Position numbers and translations under genes: made by a program. A stretch of 64,000 nt of DNA. It comes from Talinum fruticosum. Lineage: Eukaryota; Streptophyta; Magnoliopsida; Caryophyllales; Talinaceae. The notes beneath the pieces were generated by a model. That model saw only the letters and a program-made list of their open reading frames with translations, did no database searches and was not told where the DNA came from. The stretch lies in contig JAITYX010000007.1 of assembly GCA_021018815.1 (NCBI GenBank), positions 4,651,001-4,715,000 of the forward strand. The letters are read 5' to 3'. Below are positions 1-10,216 of the stretch, piece by piece (position 1 is the stretch's first letter; each line of letters opens with the position of its first letter).

Positions 1-155
1 GGTCGGTATCATTTTCGAGAGACCATTCCGAGAAATGTTATATTAAACTTGAATTCATTACTACGAAATTTCGGTTAGTTGATATTTTCACTAAGCCACT
101 TAGTGAAGATCAGTTTTGTTTTATTAGGAATGAGCTTGGCATGATTAATGCATGA
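1..155 (+). pseudogene. copia RNase H C-terminal end (element B)
   Basis: Similar to the RNase H tails at 7320-7477 (A), 34495-34652 (D) and 23801-23950 (C), ending in the shared block FIRNELGM and a stop at 153-155. At the left edge the frame is broken: GGTCGGTATCAT lacks one base compared with copy C, where the same place reads GTCAGGTATCAC in frame. The missing base is at a probable CCGG site. RNase H would degrade the RNA strand during reverse transcription. It is not functional as read. Confidence 0.75.
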
Positions 156-384
156 TTATATGTTTTATGTGCTTAATTGTGTGATTTGTTTTTATTAACA
201 AATGGATCAATTGAGTTAATAATGAGACCGAGCTATTGGTTAATTGCTTTTTGATTCGGACTCAGTCTTTGATCAAAATGAACGCCAAACTTTTGAGATT
301 ATCTCTAGATGAATGAAGAATCTCGGAAAGATTTTTTAAATTCTCTTTCTCTCTCTCACACACGTCACTTTCAAAGAATTTGAA

Positions 385-508
385 CCGTTGGAGAGACAAA
401 CGGTGGAATTGTAGCCGTTGGATTGTCTGTACGTCACGTCTATCCGAGAATGTCGTTTGAACGTTAAGAAAGAAGGTTGAAGGACATCTCCATTCTATCT
501 ATAAATAG
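385..508 (+). promoter_or_regulatory. promoter-like block before the env-like ORF of element B
   Basis: Two CCGTTG boxes (385-390 and 415-420, 30 bp apart) precede a TATA box, CTATAAATAG, at 499-508. A CT-rich leader runs to the ATG at 659. The same arrangement occurs before the third ORF in copies A, C and D. CCGTTG is the complement of CAACGG, a MYB-type core also present upstream of the LTR TATA box. Promoter function is inferred; the motifs and spacing are seen directly. Confidence 0.55.
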
Positions 509-658
509 CATCTATTTGTCTTCATCTCTTCACTTTACGCCATACTTCTCTTACACGAAATTCTCTACTTTCTCTTACTCGTTCCTTGCTCTCAAAGTGA
601 TCTCTCCCTTTCTCTCTCGCTCACTTCTCTCGTAACCTCTCATCTCTGCTCTCTCACA

Positions 659-812
659 ATGCCTAAACACGGTTCCACTTCCGAGTTCATGGGCTCTGCT
701 ACAAAGAAGGCCCGAAAAACCATTCAAGAGGGTTCGTCCGACCCTTCAAAAGTTTTTGCTGTCCAAGATTTCACGTTGGATGACAAGTTTTTCAAAACCA
801 CCTACTTCTCTT
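659..812 (+). pseudogene. env-like third ORF of element B, 5' piece
   Basis: ATG at 659 opens a frame starting MPKHGS, matching the starts at 8139 (A), 23159 (C, minus) and 35226 (D). The block around LDDKFF is shared by all copies. The frame is cut at 812 by the LTR of element A and resumes at 11809 in the same reading frame once one copy of the CTCTT duplication is removed. Third ORFs of Sireviruses are called envelope-like, but the function is unproven. I see no clear signal peptide in this piece. Confidence 0.75.
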
Positions 813-2416
813 TGAAGACTCGGACTTTATACTTACGCTTTTCGAGTTCCATCAAGGAATCAGGTATAAGACTTCATCTCTTACAGGGTTTTGATTTCAA
901 GCCATTCCATGTGCCTTAGAAGCTTTTCCGAGTGATATATCATTTTCTCGAGTGTTATAGAAACTATTATATATGTTTATGCGTGACTCGACTTACTCGG
1001 AAAACATACTTGTACTTACCACTTCACACTCGGCTTTGCGTCACTCAACGCTCGTAAATATCGCATGTTCAAACACTTTATTTCACGCACATAAACTCGA
1101 GTCCGACTTCATGTTGCAGAATTACATTGTTAATTTACTCGTTCCAAGTCAAGCATATTTAGTGTGAACTTTGTTTAGTCTAGATCAAGTTTGTTTACTC
1201 TGCCTTTCTACTTTGACTTGATTATCTTCTAGACTAACTAAGATGGAATTTTGAGTATCATGGATATTAGACTCGTAAAATTCCATTCCTTTTTCGACTC
1301 GTATAATTAGTCACTTAATTATCTTAATTATGTTATTATTTGTGTCTAATCTTGGACCAAAGTATTTTATACTTTGAGAACCAAATTGATTTACTTTTGT
1401 AGGTTATTCAAATGAGGCTATCCTAATTTTGAATTGCAAAAGTAACCAGCTTCAAAACGTCAAATCACCAGACAGACAAGGCTTTTTCCACCTCCGACCT
1501 AGCCCCGATGACATCGTGTCGTGGTTGTTCTGTTTCCAAAACTGGAAATCTGCAACACTAAGCTCAACGAGTGATTTCCACCTTATTTTTCAAGACACCA
1601 CTAGTGGTTTTGGGACTTCCAAAGGAGTCAAGAGCCATTGCCCAACGTTCATATCTCAATGGATATTTTCCGAGTGACTCGGAAAATCCATTACAACGGT
1701 CACAAGGAACTTCTAGTCAAAAGATGGACACAACGGCTAAGCTGCTTGGTCATCTATAAATAGAAACCAACTTCCAAGACTCGAAGATTGCTGAACCAAC
1801 TGTTAATACACATACTTGAACAAAAGTCATTGTATTCATTCTCAATCTTCTACTTACAACTCCAATTCCGTATTTATTATTTCTCCGAGTTGTAAGGTCT
1901 TGTACTCGATTACAAACACTCTCTTTCTTACTCTCTAAGTAAGGTCCCTTGACTGAGCTATAAGGGTTAACTCAGCTTATTTGTCCCTAACTGTAAGGGT
2001 GATCTCGGTTAGGAAGTACTAGATCGGATAAGGTAATTTCGAGTATAGGAAAAACTTGTAAGGAGTTGTCTAAGGGAGCAACTCAGGTTGAGTCAGTCTA
2101 CTAAATTTTGTGGACTCAAAATAGTGGATTTGACTTCGTGTTTGGATTAGCACGGTCCGTGGTTTTCGCCCCAGGAGGGTTTCCACGTACTTTCCGAGTT
2201 CTTACTTTTCCGAGTGCATTCTAGACTCGGACAGCTTCACGATTCGCTTAATCTGTTTCTTCACTCTTCACTCGAATTCCGAATTAGTACTTTTCGAGTT
2301 CATCCTCGACTCTCACTCACGTCGATTCATATCTCGTTTTAAATTTCAAGCAAATTTCATCATCACCCTATTCACCCCCTCTAGGGTGACTTTGCCTCTC
2401 CCAGAGCAAACCTTCA
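813..2416 (+). repeat. 5' LTR of element A (1604 bp)
   Basis: Begins TGAAGACTC directly after the left CTCTT and ends ACCTTCA two bases before the primer-binding site. It matches 10217-11808 over its full length. It holds the TATA box (1754-1763), a 23-bp palindrome (1665-1687) and many CCGAGT/ACTCGG motifs. The small ORFs inside it (973-1167, 1429-1759) have no coding support. Confidence 0.95.
1665..1763 (+). promoter_or_regulatory. U3 promoter of element A: palindrome, CAACGG boxes, TATA
   Basis: A perfect palindrome at 1665-1687 has arms ATTTTCCGAGT and ACTCGGAAAAT around one G. CAACGG follows at 1694-1699 and 1731-1736, then CTATAAATAG at 1754-1763. The 3' LTR has the same palindrome at 11058-11080. 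Decayed forms occur in LTRs B, C and the solo LTR at 55980. TATA plus upstream boxes fits the Pol II promoter expected in U3. The bound factor is unknown; MYB is a guess from the CAACGG core. Confidence 0.7.
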
Positions 2417-2418
2417 AT

Positions 2419-2430
2419 TGGTATCAAAGC
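2419..2430 (+). other. primer-binding site of element A (initiator tRNA-Met type)
   Basis: TGGTATCAAAGC lies two bases after the LTR end. It resembles the usual plant copia PBS, TGGTATCAGAGC, which pairs with the 3' end of initiator tRNA-Met and primes minus-strand synthesis. Confidence 0.85.
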
Positions 2431-2476
2431 CTAGCCTTTTAGAAAGGATCTAACCATCCAAAGGTTTAAAGATCAA

Positions 2477-3600
2477 ATGGCTCGTAACAATGGAGAGTTT
2501 GATGAAGGAAGGTCTTCCAGCAGACCACCAAAGTTCAAAGGATCTAACTTTGTGCAAGTAGAAGATACTCATGGAATGTTTCCTGTTGGATCACGACAAG
2601 GATGTCCGGAACATTATACAAGTAGGCAACTACATTCCTATAAAGACGGAAGAAACAAGACTCGTACTCCAAGACAAAGGACGAGTTCACTCGCTGATGA
2701 AGTAGAGAAGTTCAAAAAGAACTTCAAGGCAATGAACATTCCGATGTGCGCCATTAGCTCGGAAGAATACAACCGAGTGTCTACCCGTGATACAACCAAA
2801 GAAGTATGGGACACACTGGTCAACACTTATTAAGGCACAAGCCAAGTCGGACAAGCGAAGACAAGCCAATATCTTCATAAGTATGAAGCTGTTCAAGATG
2901 GAGCCGAAGAAAACATCACTCAAATGTTCATTCGCTTTACCGAGATTACCAACAATCTCAAATCTCTGGGTAAAAAGATTTCCCACGAGGAAATGTGCGT
3001 AAAGATACTCGAAGCCTACCTAAGAAAAGATGGGGTTCCAAAGTGACAGCTTATTGAAGAGGCTCGGAACTTGTCTCGTACTAAAGAAGGACGAACTCAT
3101 TGGGAAGCTTCTCACCCATGAGATCCACTTGGAAGAGGAGGTTGCAGAGGTCAACACCAAAAAGAACATTACGCCGAAAGCCTCGTAAACTAGAGAAGCG
3201 GATCTGAGTTCTTCCGACTCGGAAGAGGATCCCATGGCACTCATCGCTAGAGGCTTCAAGAGAATGATGAAGCACAAGAGATGGGATAAGAAGCGATAAG
3301 GAGAGCTCTATAAGAAATAGAAGAAGGATAGAAAACGTAAAATACTCTTCCCCTTCAAAGTTATCTTTGACTAAGAACTTTGGATGTTTTGAATGTTGCA
3401 GCAAGGAACACATAGTCAAGGATTGTCCCAAGAGAAAAAGGGACAAAAGAAAGAAAAAGGCTATGATGACCACATAGAGTGACGAGGACTCATCGGAAGA
3501 TGACGAGGACTCGGATGACTCAAAGTGTTTGATGGCACTTTCCGACTCGTAAGTGGAAACAGACTTAGACACAGATTAATCGGACAATGAGGAAGCAAAT
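2477..3600 (+). pseudogene. gag of element A, frameshifted
   Basis: ATG at 2477 starts MARNNGEFDEG, shared with gag of copy C (start 28799, minus). The copia-type gag (UBN2-like) core runs about 2700-3060 with blocks SSEEYNRVST, VWDTLVNTY and MFIRFTEITNNLKSL. A zinc knuckle of exact form CX2CX4HX4C is encoded at 3385-3426. An acidic serine/aspartate stretch follows. Compared with copy C, the part around 2600-2700 is shortened. Stops and shifts (a TAA inside 2826-2840; CTCGTAA at 3184) break it. Gag would form the virus-like particle. Confidence 0.8.
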
Positions 3601-4323
3601 CCTCAAGAGGTAATTGAATACTTTCTCAAATTTTCCAAAGTTGATTTAGCCAAGTATATTTTCACTTTGGAAGAGAAGTCCAATTTTGACTCTTCTCATT
3701 TTAAAGAACAACTTGAGTCAATTTCTTCGAGAGCATTTCTTTAAAAATGAGTTGGAAAACTGAGACTTACACTCGAGAGAACTCAAGACTAGTGCTCAAT
3801 CCAATGAGACCGAGTCCGAGATACTCGTAAAAGAAAATGAGCAACTAAAGCAAAAGCTCAATGAGTCTCAAGATCTTGTTTTAAAGTTTACTCAAGGTCG
3901 AAAAACCTTGATATGCTCTTAGGATCTCAATGTGTCTCCTTCGTAAAAGAAGGTCTTGGTTTTAACAAAGAGGAGGAATCCAATTCCTACTCAGAGCTTT
4001 TCAAAAGGATTCCGTAACCGTAAAGTTCAGGAAGGCTGAGCACGGCCCTATTCATAAAAATGAAAAGAGGACTGAGCCTGCACCAGCTTTACGGAGAAAA
4101 TCATCTCCACCTGGTTCATAAGAGAAAAGATTTTCGAAAGAAAAAGACACAAACTTAGTTCTCTAAATGGAAGACTCGGAATCAAATCAAACCCAAGGTC
4201 ATTCAAATCTGGGTTCCGAAAACCTTCTTCCTTAGAAAAGGATCACAGTAAAGGGTGTTACTCGGGTTCATTAGAGGAAGTGAGAAGGGTTAGTTTGTTT
4301 CTATTTTATAGGCCACCGAGAAA

Positions 4324-5705
4324 AGATCAAAAGGGCTTTGGTACCTTGACGGTGGATGCTCACGCCACATGTCAGGAGATTCGGGACTCTTTTCCGAGTT
4401 AGAAGAGTACAAAGGAAGAAAAGTCACATTTGGAGATGACAAGCAAAGGCAAGATAATTGGGATAGGCAAGATTGGAAGAGGAAGCAATCTGGTCGACCT
4501 AGTATACCTTGTCAAAGGGTTAAAGTACAACCCGCTTAGTATCTTTAAATTGTGTGATAAAGGTCAAGAGGTAAGATTCACTCGGACCAACTGTTATATC
4601 TCTCGATGATGCTACCAAACAGATCAAGCTCTCTAGTAAGAGATCACGTAACACTTACATTATTCCTCTTTCGACCCGAGTCGAATTTATCTTGTTTAAA
4701 AGCATCACTTCTTGATGACTCTTGGACATGGCATCGTAGATTAGGTCATGTTAGCATGCATACTATTAAGAAATTGGCATCTCATGGTTTAGTCATAGGA
4801 TTGCCTAATTGTGCTTTTAAGAAAGATAAAATTTATGAAGCTTGCACAAAAGGGAAACAAGTCGGATCATCTTTTAAATCTCTCGAAGACAGCTTCCACA
4901 TCCAAGGTGCTTGAAATGCTACATATGGACTTATGTGGTGAAATCCCGTTAAGAGTCTTGGAGGTAAATCATATGTATTGTTGATGATTACTCACGATTT
5001 ACCCGGGTATGTTTTCTTAAGCACAAAAATGAAGCATTCAAAGAGTTCAAGCAAGCTCGCAGAAAAATCCAGGTTGAGTCTCGGACTCGGATCCGGAGAA
5101 TTCGAACCGACCAAGGAAGGGAGTTCGACTACTTAGAATTCGCAGAGTTTTGTGAAAAAAATGGCATCTCCCCCAACTTCTTAGCACCAAGAACTCCTCA
5201 ACAAAATGGAGTAGTGGAGAGAAAGAGTAGAACTCTAGAAGAAATAGCTAGGACAATGAAGATTGAACATAATCTACCCTACTATTTCGAGCTGAGGCAA
5301 GAAATACAACAAACTACACCTTGAACAAATGCCTCATTAGACCCATCCCGAAGAAAACACCGTACGAGCTCTACAAAGGGAAGAAACCCAATATCTCATA
5401 CTTCAAACCCTTTGGATGTAAGTGTTTTGTTCACAACAATGGTAAGGATCACTCGACCAAGTTTGATGCTCGGTCGGATGAAGGTATTTTTCCGGGTTAC
5501 TCATCTCATAGTAAAGCGTATCGCATTTTTAATAAGAAAACTAACAAAGTGGAAGAAAGCATCCACGTTGTGTTTGATGAGATTAAACAGGAAAAGCCAA
5601 GTGAATCATCATTCTCGGACTTAAAGCTCAGTAGAGATAATGATCGAGATGAAAATGAGTCCATCAAGAATCAAATCCATGACACTCGTAATGAAGACAC
5701 TTAGA
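4324..5705 (+). pseudogene. protease and integrase region of element A
   Basis: The protease active-site region at about 4342-4370 reads YLDGGCSRHM; copies C and D have the normal DSG, so the catalytic triplet is changed here. GAG-pre-integrase and the HHCC zinc-binding part follow (WHRRLGHVSMHTIKKL at about 4730-4780, EACTKGKQ at about 4840). The DDE core is recognisable by MDLCGE (about 4925), TDQGREFDY (about 5110) and VVERKSRTLEE (about 5212). The C-terminal part (GKKPNISYFKPFGCKCFVHN) is at 5380-5440. Several frameshifts separate these blocks. Integrase would insert the cDNA into host DNA. Confidence 0.85.
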
Positions 5706-5976
5706 AAGAAGTGACTCGGAATGAGACAACTCAAGAACACGCCTGGAATGTTGAACAAGCTCACTCGCAACGGACCTCCGAAGATCAACCAATTCAGCCT
5801 ACAGATCCGGTGAATCGGAGAACAGGTAGAGCATTCAAGTATGCTTCTAGTCATCCACTAGAAAACATATTATCCGATATCAACAAGTAGGGTAAGAACT
5901 CGTTCCTCTCTTTAGAATTTATGTGCATTCACCGCATTCATTTCATTAACTCGAACCTAAAAATGCACTACAGGCC

Positions 5977-7477
5977 CTAAATGAACCCGAATGGGTAGAG
6001 GCCATGCAAGAGGAACTCAATCAATTCGAAAGAAACCAAGTTTGGACTCTAACCAAATAACCTTTTGACCACCTAGTCATAGGAACCAAATGGGTTTTCA
6101 AGAACAAACTGGATAAAGGTGGGTTGGTAGTCGAAATAAGGCTAGACTTGTGGCTCAAGGATACAATCAGGAAGAAGGGATTGATTGTGGGGAAACCTTC
6201 GCACTCGTTGCTAGAAATGAAGCCATTATAATCCTGTTAGCATTTGCATCTAGCATGAATATCAAGTTATATCAAATGGATGTTAAGTGCGCATTTCTTA
6301 ATGGCTTTATCGAAGAGGAAGCCTATGTTGAGCAGCCCTCGGATTTGAAAACTCATAACTTCCAAATCATGTTTTCAAACTTTAAAAAGCTCTTTATGGT
6401 TTTAAACAAGCTCCCGGAGCTTGGTATGAAAGACTGAGCAATTTCTTGGTTCAAAATGATTTTAGAAGAGGTCAGATTGACAAGACTCTCTTTATAAAAA
6501 CCAAGGGGAAAAACTTCCATATCGCTCAGAATATATGTTGATGACATGATTTTTGGAGCTGCTAATGAAATTCTCGTGTCGAGATTTTTCTAAGTTAATG
6601 AGACAGGAATTTCAAATGAGTATGATGGGAGAACTCAACTTCTTCCTTGGTCTACAAATCAAGCAAGACAAAAATGGAATTTATGTCCATCAATCAAAGT
6701 ACACCAAGGAGCTGCTGAAAAAGTATAAACTTCAAGATGCGAAGCATGTAGTAACACCTATGAGCAGTAGCATAAAACTGGACTCGACGAAAAAGGTAAT
6801 GCAATATATCGAAGCTCTATCAAGGTATGAATGGATCTTTGCTATATCTTACTTCCAAGTAGGCCAGATATAATGTTTAGTGTCTGTCTATACGCAAGAC
6901 TCCAAGCTAATCCAAAAGAATCACATCTCACTCGTGGTGAAGAGAATATTCAGATATCTTGCAGGGACTCGTAATTTAGGTCTATGGTACTCCGGAGACT
7001 CGGAACCGACTCGCACTCGGATACTCGGATGCTGATTACGCTGGATACAAAGTTGATAGAAAGAGCACCTCAAGAGCTTGCCAATTTCGGGTCAATCCTT
7101 AATATCCCGGCACTCAAAGAAGCAAAACTCAGTAGCTCTATCAACCGCCGAGGCTGAGTATATTGTAGCTGGATCATGTTGTGCTCGGATTTTGTGGATA
7201 AAGCAACACTTGAGAGATCTTGGACTTTCTTTCAAATCAACTCCAATCAAGTGTGATAATAAGAGTGCAATCAGCATCACCAAAAATCCAGTTCAAGCAC
7301 TCAAAGACGAAACACATTGAGGTCGGTATCATTTCTTAAGAGACCATTCTCGAGAAAGGTGATATTGAACTCGAATTCATTCCTACCAATCTTCAATTAG
7401 CTGATATCTTTACTAAACCACTTAGTAAGGATCAGTTTTGTTTCATTAGGAATGAGCTTGGTATGTTAAACGCATAG
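5977..7477 (+). pseudogene. reverse transcriptase and RNase H of element A
   Basis: The copia RT begins near ALNEPEWVEAM (about 5977). It continues with IGTKWVFKNK, the [15 protein letters not shown] block (about 6157-6200), YQMDVKCAFLNG (about 6270-6305) and the catalytic YVDD box at about 6532-6545. ELNFFLGLQIKQ (about 6630) follows. RNase H runs about 6880-7477 with VALSTAEAEYI at about 7130. Pol ends at the stop 7475-7477. Several shifts and stops are present. Copy C (minus) and copy D (plus) carry the same blocks. Confidence 0.87.
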
Positions 7478-7763
7478 TTATGTTTTTTTTGTGAAAATTT
7501 TTATTGCATGATTATGTGTTATGTGCTTACGATTCGTTAATAACCATTAGTTCAGTTGATTCAGTGATACTAAGCCGATAGTTATTATCTATTTCCAGCT
7601 TCGAGTCACTCGTAAACTTAGCTGAGTCGGACTTAGACTTTGAGAAAAATAGACATTAAACTTCCGAAATCATCTCTAGACAAGTGGAGAATTTTGGAAT
7701 TTATTTTCAAAATCTTTCTTTTTCTCTCTCTCTCTCTCTCTTGTGTCATGATCAAACAACTAG

Positions 7764-7887
7764 CCGTTGGGAGACAAGCCGCTGGAATTCTAACCGTTGA
7801 AGAAGGGAACAGTCACACCGGTCCGAGGTGACCGCCGAAAGAGCCGAGTCGAACGAATATCGAAGGACGGATATTTTCTTATAAATA
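7764..7887 (+). promoter_or_regulatory. promoter-like block before the env-like ORF of element A
   Basis: CCGTTG boxes at 7764-7769 and 7794-7799 (30 bp apart) and TATAAATA at 7880-7887 lie between the pol stop (7477) and the env-like ATG (8139). The leader after the TATA is CT-rich and about 100 bp longer than in copies B and D. A GTAAG after CTCAA near 8019 could be a 5' splice site. A microsatellite (TC)n at about 7723-7742 precedes the block. Confidence 0.55.
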
Positions 7888-8138
7888 ACACCTATTCTCC
7901 TTCATTTCTTTACTTTACTCCTCGCTTACTCTCTCTCTCGAAATCAAATCCTCGTAAACAAACGCTCCGTGATTAAAGCGATACCCGGTGATCTCAAGCT
8001 TCGTGAAGAACATCTCAAGTAAGCTTTGTTGCTCTCAAACTCTTTCTTCTTCAATTTTTTTTCTTCTCTTTCACTCTCTTCGAGCTCTCTCCTCCTCCTC
8101 TCTCTAAAGCATATCTTCTCTCTCTTTTCTCCATCAAA

Positions 8139-9721
8139 ATGCCAAAAGAGGTTCTCACCCCGATTTTCTTAGTTCCGCCACTAAGAAACCCCGCGCAAAA
8201 GCCGGGAAGGCCCCTCAAATTCGAAACCTCTTGTCACCCGAAGACCTTGCGCTGGATGATAAATTCTTCCCAACCACAAAATTTTCGTGGTTGCCTCACA
8301 TACAATCGACCGAGGTCTACAACTTTCTCTGTTTCAGTGAGTTCATCTATCCCGAACTCGTCTCCGAGTTTTACACTCATCTTTCCAGCTCCGAGGGTAT
8401 TTTAACCTCCGGAGTTCGTAATATCACTCGTTCGAATCAATACTTCCCTCCTCCATCGTCCGTGCAAAGTATCTTCCCTTTTCTTGAACAGCAATCCAAT
8501 ACCTTTCAATGAGGTCACCGACGACTTCTTTGAAAAGTACGCCAAAGAGTTCCCTAGGTCACGTAAAAATTTTCACGTGACCCAATTAAAGTCGAAGCTC
8601 GTCTTCTGTGTTTCTTGCTGATGAGAACCTTCTTCTCACAAGCACTCCAAGCAAGGAGAACCCCAACTCTAAGCATCTTAAAGCTCTTTTTAATATTCTA
8701 GAGGGCTACGAAGTAGACCTCTTTCCTGCTATCATTGAGCAAATGGCCGCTGTGCCGGCTCGGACTCGAACAAGAAGAACACCCCTCTTCCTTTCGATGC
8801 TCTTCTCACTCTCATCTTCAAACAGTTCAAAGTTCCTCTTCCCTCGGATCCGAACGCAGCTTCGAGGCTGCCATTGTAGTCGGCAAGAAGGAACTTCTTG
8901 GGTGCGGATACCAGGAAACCAAACCCGGTGTCCGGATCCACGGCTCAAAGCCGAGGCCACCATCTCCGCCTCGGACTCGGATCGAAACCCCTCTATCTCT
9001 TCCTCGCTCCACCTGGTGGCGCCTCCACCTCAGGTGCTTCCAAAACTCTTTCTTCCATTTTGTCCACCGCTTTCATGGACAAAATTTCTTCCGTGTCCTT
9101 GGAACTCAAGGACTTTCTCCGGTCATTCAAGACTGTCTTCCAGCCTATGACCATCAACCGAAAACCATCCAATCTCAAATAAGAGAGCAGCGAGAATGTG
9201 CTCCTTGAGATGAAGGCTCAAGTAAAGTAGCAAATGGAGCTTCTCGAGCTCCTTCAAGAGAGAAGATCCAAGGCAGCTTAGGATCCAGGTAACTCGGACA
9301 CTTGTGAGGAATCCTCGAGCCGTGCCAAGTCCTCGTCGGACACAGGAGAAGAAGAAGAAGCAAAGGAGCTCGCGGCCGAGGCAAGCACTGCCTCGATCAA
9401 GGAGAGCCGGAAGGACAAGGAGTAGCGACCGAGGGTCCGGGTGCTCCTGAAGCGCAACCGGAGGTGATCGCCTTAGACAACAGCCTGAGTAGGTTAGAAG
9501 AACCCGCTGGCCAAGGACAGTCAGCAGCAGGTCAGCCCGAGCACACCTCTCCTGTCGTTGAATTCCAAGAGGACGAGCCTCCGGACGACCTAGTTCCGGG
9601 TCGGCCACTCGAACCGAGCCGATACCGGAGATTCTTGTACTTCTCTGCCGCGCTCAAGCGCATCGTCAAGATCTTATCGGCGCCGACGCACCACTCGTCT
9701 TTCCTCCTCAACCCCAACTGA
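8139..9721 (+). pseudogene. env-like third ORF of element A, frameshifted
   Basis: ATG at 8139 aligns with the MPK starts of the other copies. Conserved blocks lie in several frames: ALDDKFFPTTKFSWL (about 8255), YNFLCFSEFIYPELV (about 8320), ENPNSKHLKALF (about 8660), LEGYEVDLFPAIIEQM (about 8698-8745) and a charged C-terminal part ending at 9719-9721. The family is the envelope-like ORF of Sireviruses; whether it is a true envelope protein is not established. Frameshifts lie mostly at CCG/CGG sites, so some may be sequence errors. Confidence 0.75.
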
Positions 9722-9843
9722 TCCATCCCTCCTTAGTTTCTTAGTGTTTTATTTACGACATTTCATGTTTTTCTCTTCGTCCAAACATCAAATATGTAGT
9801 TCTCGTTGTATTTTTCCCTTTTTTTTTTTTTTTTTTTTTGCTG

Positions 9844-9860
9844 AAAGGCAAGGGGGAGAA
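9844..9860 (+). other. second, internal purine tract of element A
   Basis: AAAGGCAAGGGGGAGAA lies about 350 bp upstream of the true PPT. A similar tract follows the env-like ORF in copies B (13343-13360), C (21425-21440, minus) and D (36948-36964). Multiple purine tracts are reported for Sireviruses. A role as a second plus-strand primer is possible but untested. Confidence 0.5.
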
Positions 9861-9905
9861 TAGATAGGAAAAAATTTGTTGTCTTGTTTAGGGGAGTCTC
9901 TCTCA

Positions 9906-10124
9906 CCCTCTCGTAAATATTTTTCTTTGACGTTAATGAAGTAAATGCATTTCATTAATAATTGCTATCTATCCGGATTTATTCCTTTTCTTGCTCCGAT
10001 AGCTATGAAATCTTACCCTCTGTAAATATTTTTCTTTGACGTTAATGAAGTAAATGCATTTCATTAATAATTGCTATCTATCTGGATTTATTCCTTTTCT
10101 TGCTCCGATAGCTATGAAATCTTA
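9906..10124 (+). repeat. tandem duplication, 109-110 bp unit, two copies
   Basis: Unit 1 is 9906-10015 and unit 2 is 10016-10124. They are almost identical. The two differences I see are CTCTCGT versus CTCTGT and ATCCGG versus ATCTGG, both at CG sites. Copies B, C and D do not show the duplication, so it arose in A or its direct ancestor. Confidence 0.85.
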
Positions 10125-10203
10125 AATTATTTTCTCGAGCAAGTTTGCAAATCGATTTATATCACTAACAAAGTTTTTGTCTAAGTATGAAATGCCTTTC
10201 ATC

Positions 10204-10216
10204 AAAAAGGGGAGAT
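10204..10216 (+). other. polypurine tract of element A
   Basis: AAAAAGGGGAGAT directly abuts the 3' LTR start. The identical tract occurs at 13656-13668 (B), 21148-21160 (C, minus) and 37339-37351 (D). It primes plus-strand DNA synthesis. Confidence 0.9.
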
